DNA from: Acidobacteriaceae bacterium
GTDB lineage: Bacteria > Acidobacteriota > Terriglobia > Terriglobales > Acidobacteriaceae
Reading direction: 5' to 3'
DNA length: 5,631 nucleotides
Assembly (NCBI GenBank): GCA_027364815.1
Contig: DAHXOQ010000195.1
Location: 1-5,631, forward strand
In this document: positions 5,224-5,631 of the stretch, piece after piece
Numbering within the stretch: position 1 is the first letter of the stretch
Layout of the letters: each line of letters starts with the position of its first letter
The notes under the pieces: model-generated
Told to the model about the DNA's origin: nothing
Seen by the model: only the letters and a program-made list of their open reading frames with translations
Databases searched by the model: none
Position numbers and translations under genes: made by a program

Positions 5224-5631
5224 TCTCTATTGATTAACCGTTAAGTCACGGCACTCGCAAGTAGTATTTTGCTGATATTAATCCATTCGGTAGGATATTT
5301 GCCGATCTTGAAGGCGGTTTAGTAGCCAACGTATGTAAATGAACGGATTTGGTTGCACTCGATTTGAACAAGTCGTCGAGGAAAGTGTTGCAGGGGTGAT
5401 ACAACACATTTACCATTTTCATTCGCCCTCCAGCATGGCTGCTCCTATTTTTCAGACCTCAACTTAATGGCACCGAACGCGCCTGATGCAATCTATATCC
5501 GCAGGTGCTTGCAGATTAATACCCGCCTTCATGCAAAATGGATACATGCGAATTCTCTACTCATCGCACCAATTGAGAATTGCGAACTGACGACTGTGGG
5601 CTATAACGGAGGTACCCCCCCCTCCCCCCTC
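5224..5631. other. 408-base region without a convincing gene
   Basis: No recognisable coding sequence, tRNA or rRNA is seen. It holds a palindrome right after the upstream stop (TTAAC-C-GTTAA, 5234-5244) and two adjacent small inverted repeats: CTCGA/TCGAG at 5358-5362 and 5376-5380, and GTGTTG/CAACAC at 5385-5390 and 5402-5407. CAATT-GAG-AATTG lies at 5570-5582, and a C-rich end follows. Short open frames exist (42 codons plus strand from 5339; 58 codons minus strand from 5422), but they resemble no family I know. It probably contains the transcription end of the upstream gene and the regulatory region of a gene beyond the window. Confidence 0.6.
5608..5631. repeat. GGAGGT followed by a C-rich tract at the window end
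   Basis: GGAGGTA is followed by eight C, a T, six C, a T and a C, where the window stops. GGAGG (5608-5612) can pair with CCTCC (5621-5625). The minus strand carries two long G runs. This could be a simple-sequence tract, part of a dispersed intergenic repeat, or the ribosome binding site and leader of a following gene. The sequence shows only the composition. Confidence 0.6.

Noticed and set aside
5339..5467. 42-codon plus-strand frame in the right-hand region
   Set aside because: It has no ribosome binding site, resembles no family I know, and overlaps the inverted repeats.
1..5631. New defence system, mobile element or CRISPR array
   Set aside because: No transposase, integrase, direct-repeat array, terminal inverted repeats or known defence domain is visible. 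The genes are metabolic or small conserved proteins.

Overview
The window looks like chromosomal DNA from a soil-type bacterium, most likely an Acidobacteriota member of the Terriglobia (Granulicella/Edaphobacter/Terriglobus-like). This is an inference from three things: moderately GC-rich genes with some GTG starts, a secreted DUF2911 protein, and an FmdB zinc ribbon with a Ser/Thr/Ala-rich tail. No marker gene in the window proves the phylum.

Left half, minus strand (1-2141): a methylcitrate-cycle operon read right to left. It runs prpB (2-methylisocitrate lyase, 2141-1245), prpC (2-methylcitrate synthase, 1216-68), then the first seven codons of a third gene with a strong ribosome binding site (21-1). 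Those codons read M-S-S-H-I-S-N, the usual start of PrpD, so the operon is probably prpB-prpC-prpD, cut by the window edge. Together these enzymes turn propionyl-CoA plus oxaloacetate into succinate plus pyruvate. The dehydration/hydration steps lie off the window.

Middle, plus strand (2142-3494): a 236-base divergent intergenic region, then a secreted DUF2911 protein (2378-2962). Next comes a 99-base gap with an almost perfect 18-bp stem-loop that overlaps a candidate -10 box, then a small FmdB-type zinc ribbon protein (3062-3379).

Right half, plus strand (3495-5631): a YhhW-type pirin gene (3495-4193) with all four metal ligands, interrupted by an in-frame amber codon at 3822-3824. It is followed closely by an AT-richer gene for a 336-residue, probably beta-propeller-like protein of unknown function (4213-5223). 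The last 408 bases hold no convincing gene. They contain several short inverted repeats and end in a C-rich tract next to a GGAGGT motif.

The most notable points are the nonsense codon in the otherwise intact pirin gene, the stem-loop before fmdB, and the uncharacterised conserved-looking protein at 4213-5223. I see no CRISPR array, insertion sequence, rRNA or tRNA, and no evidence of a new defence or mobile system.
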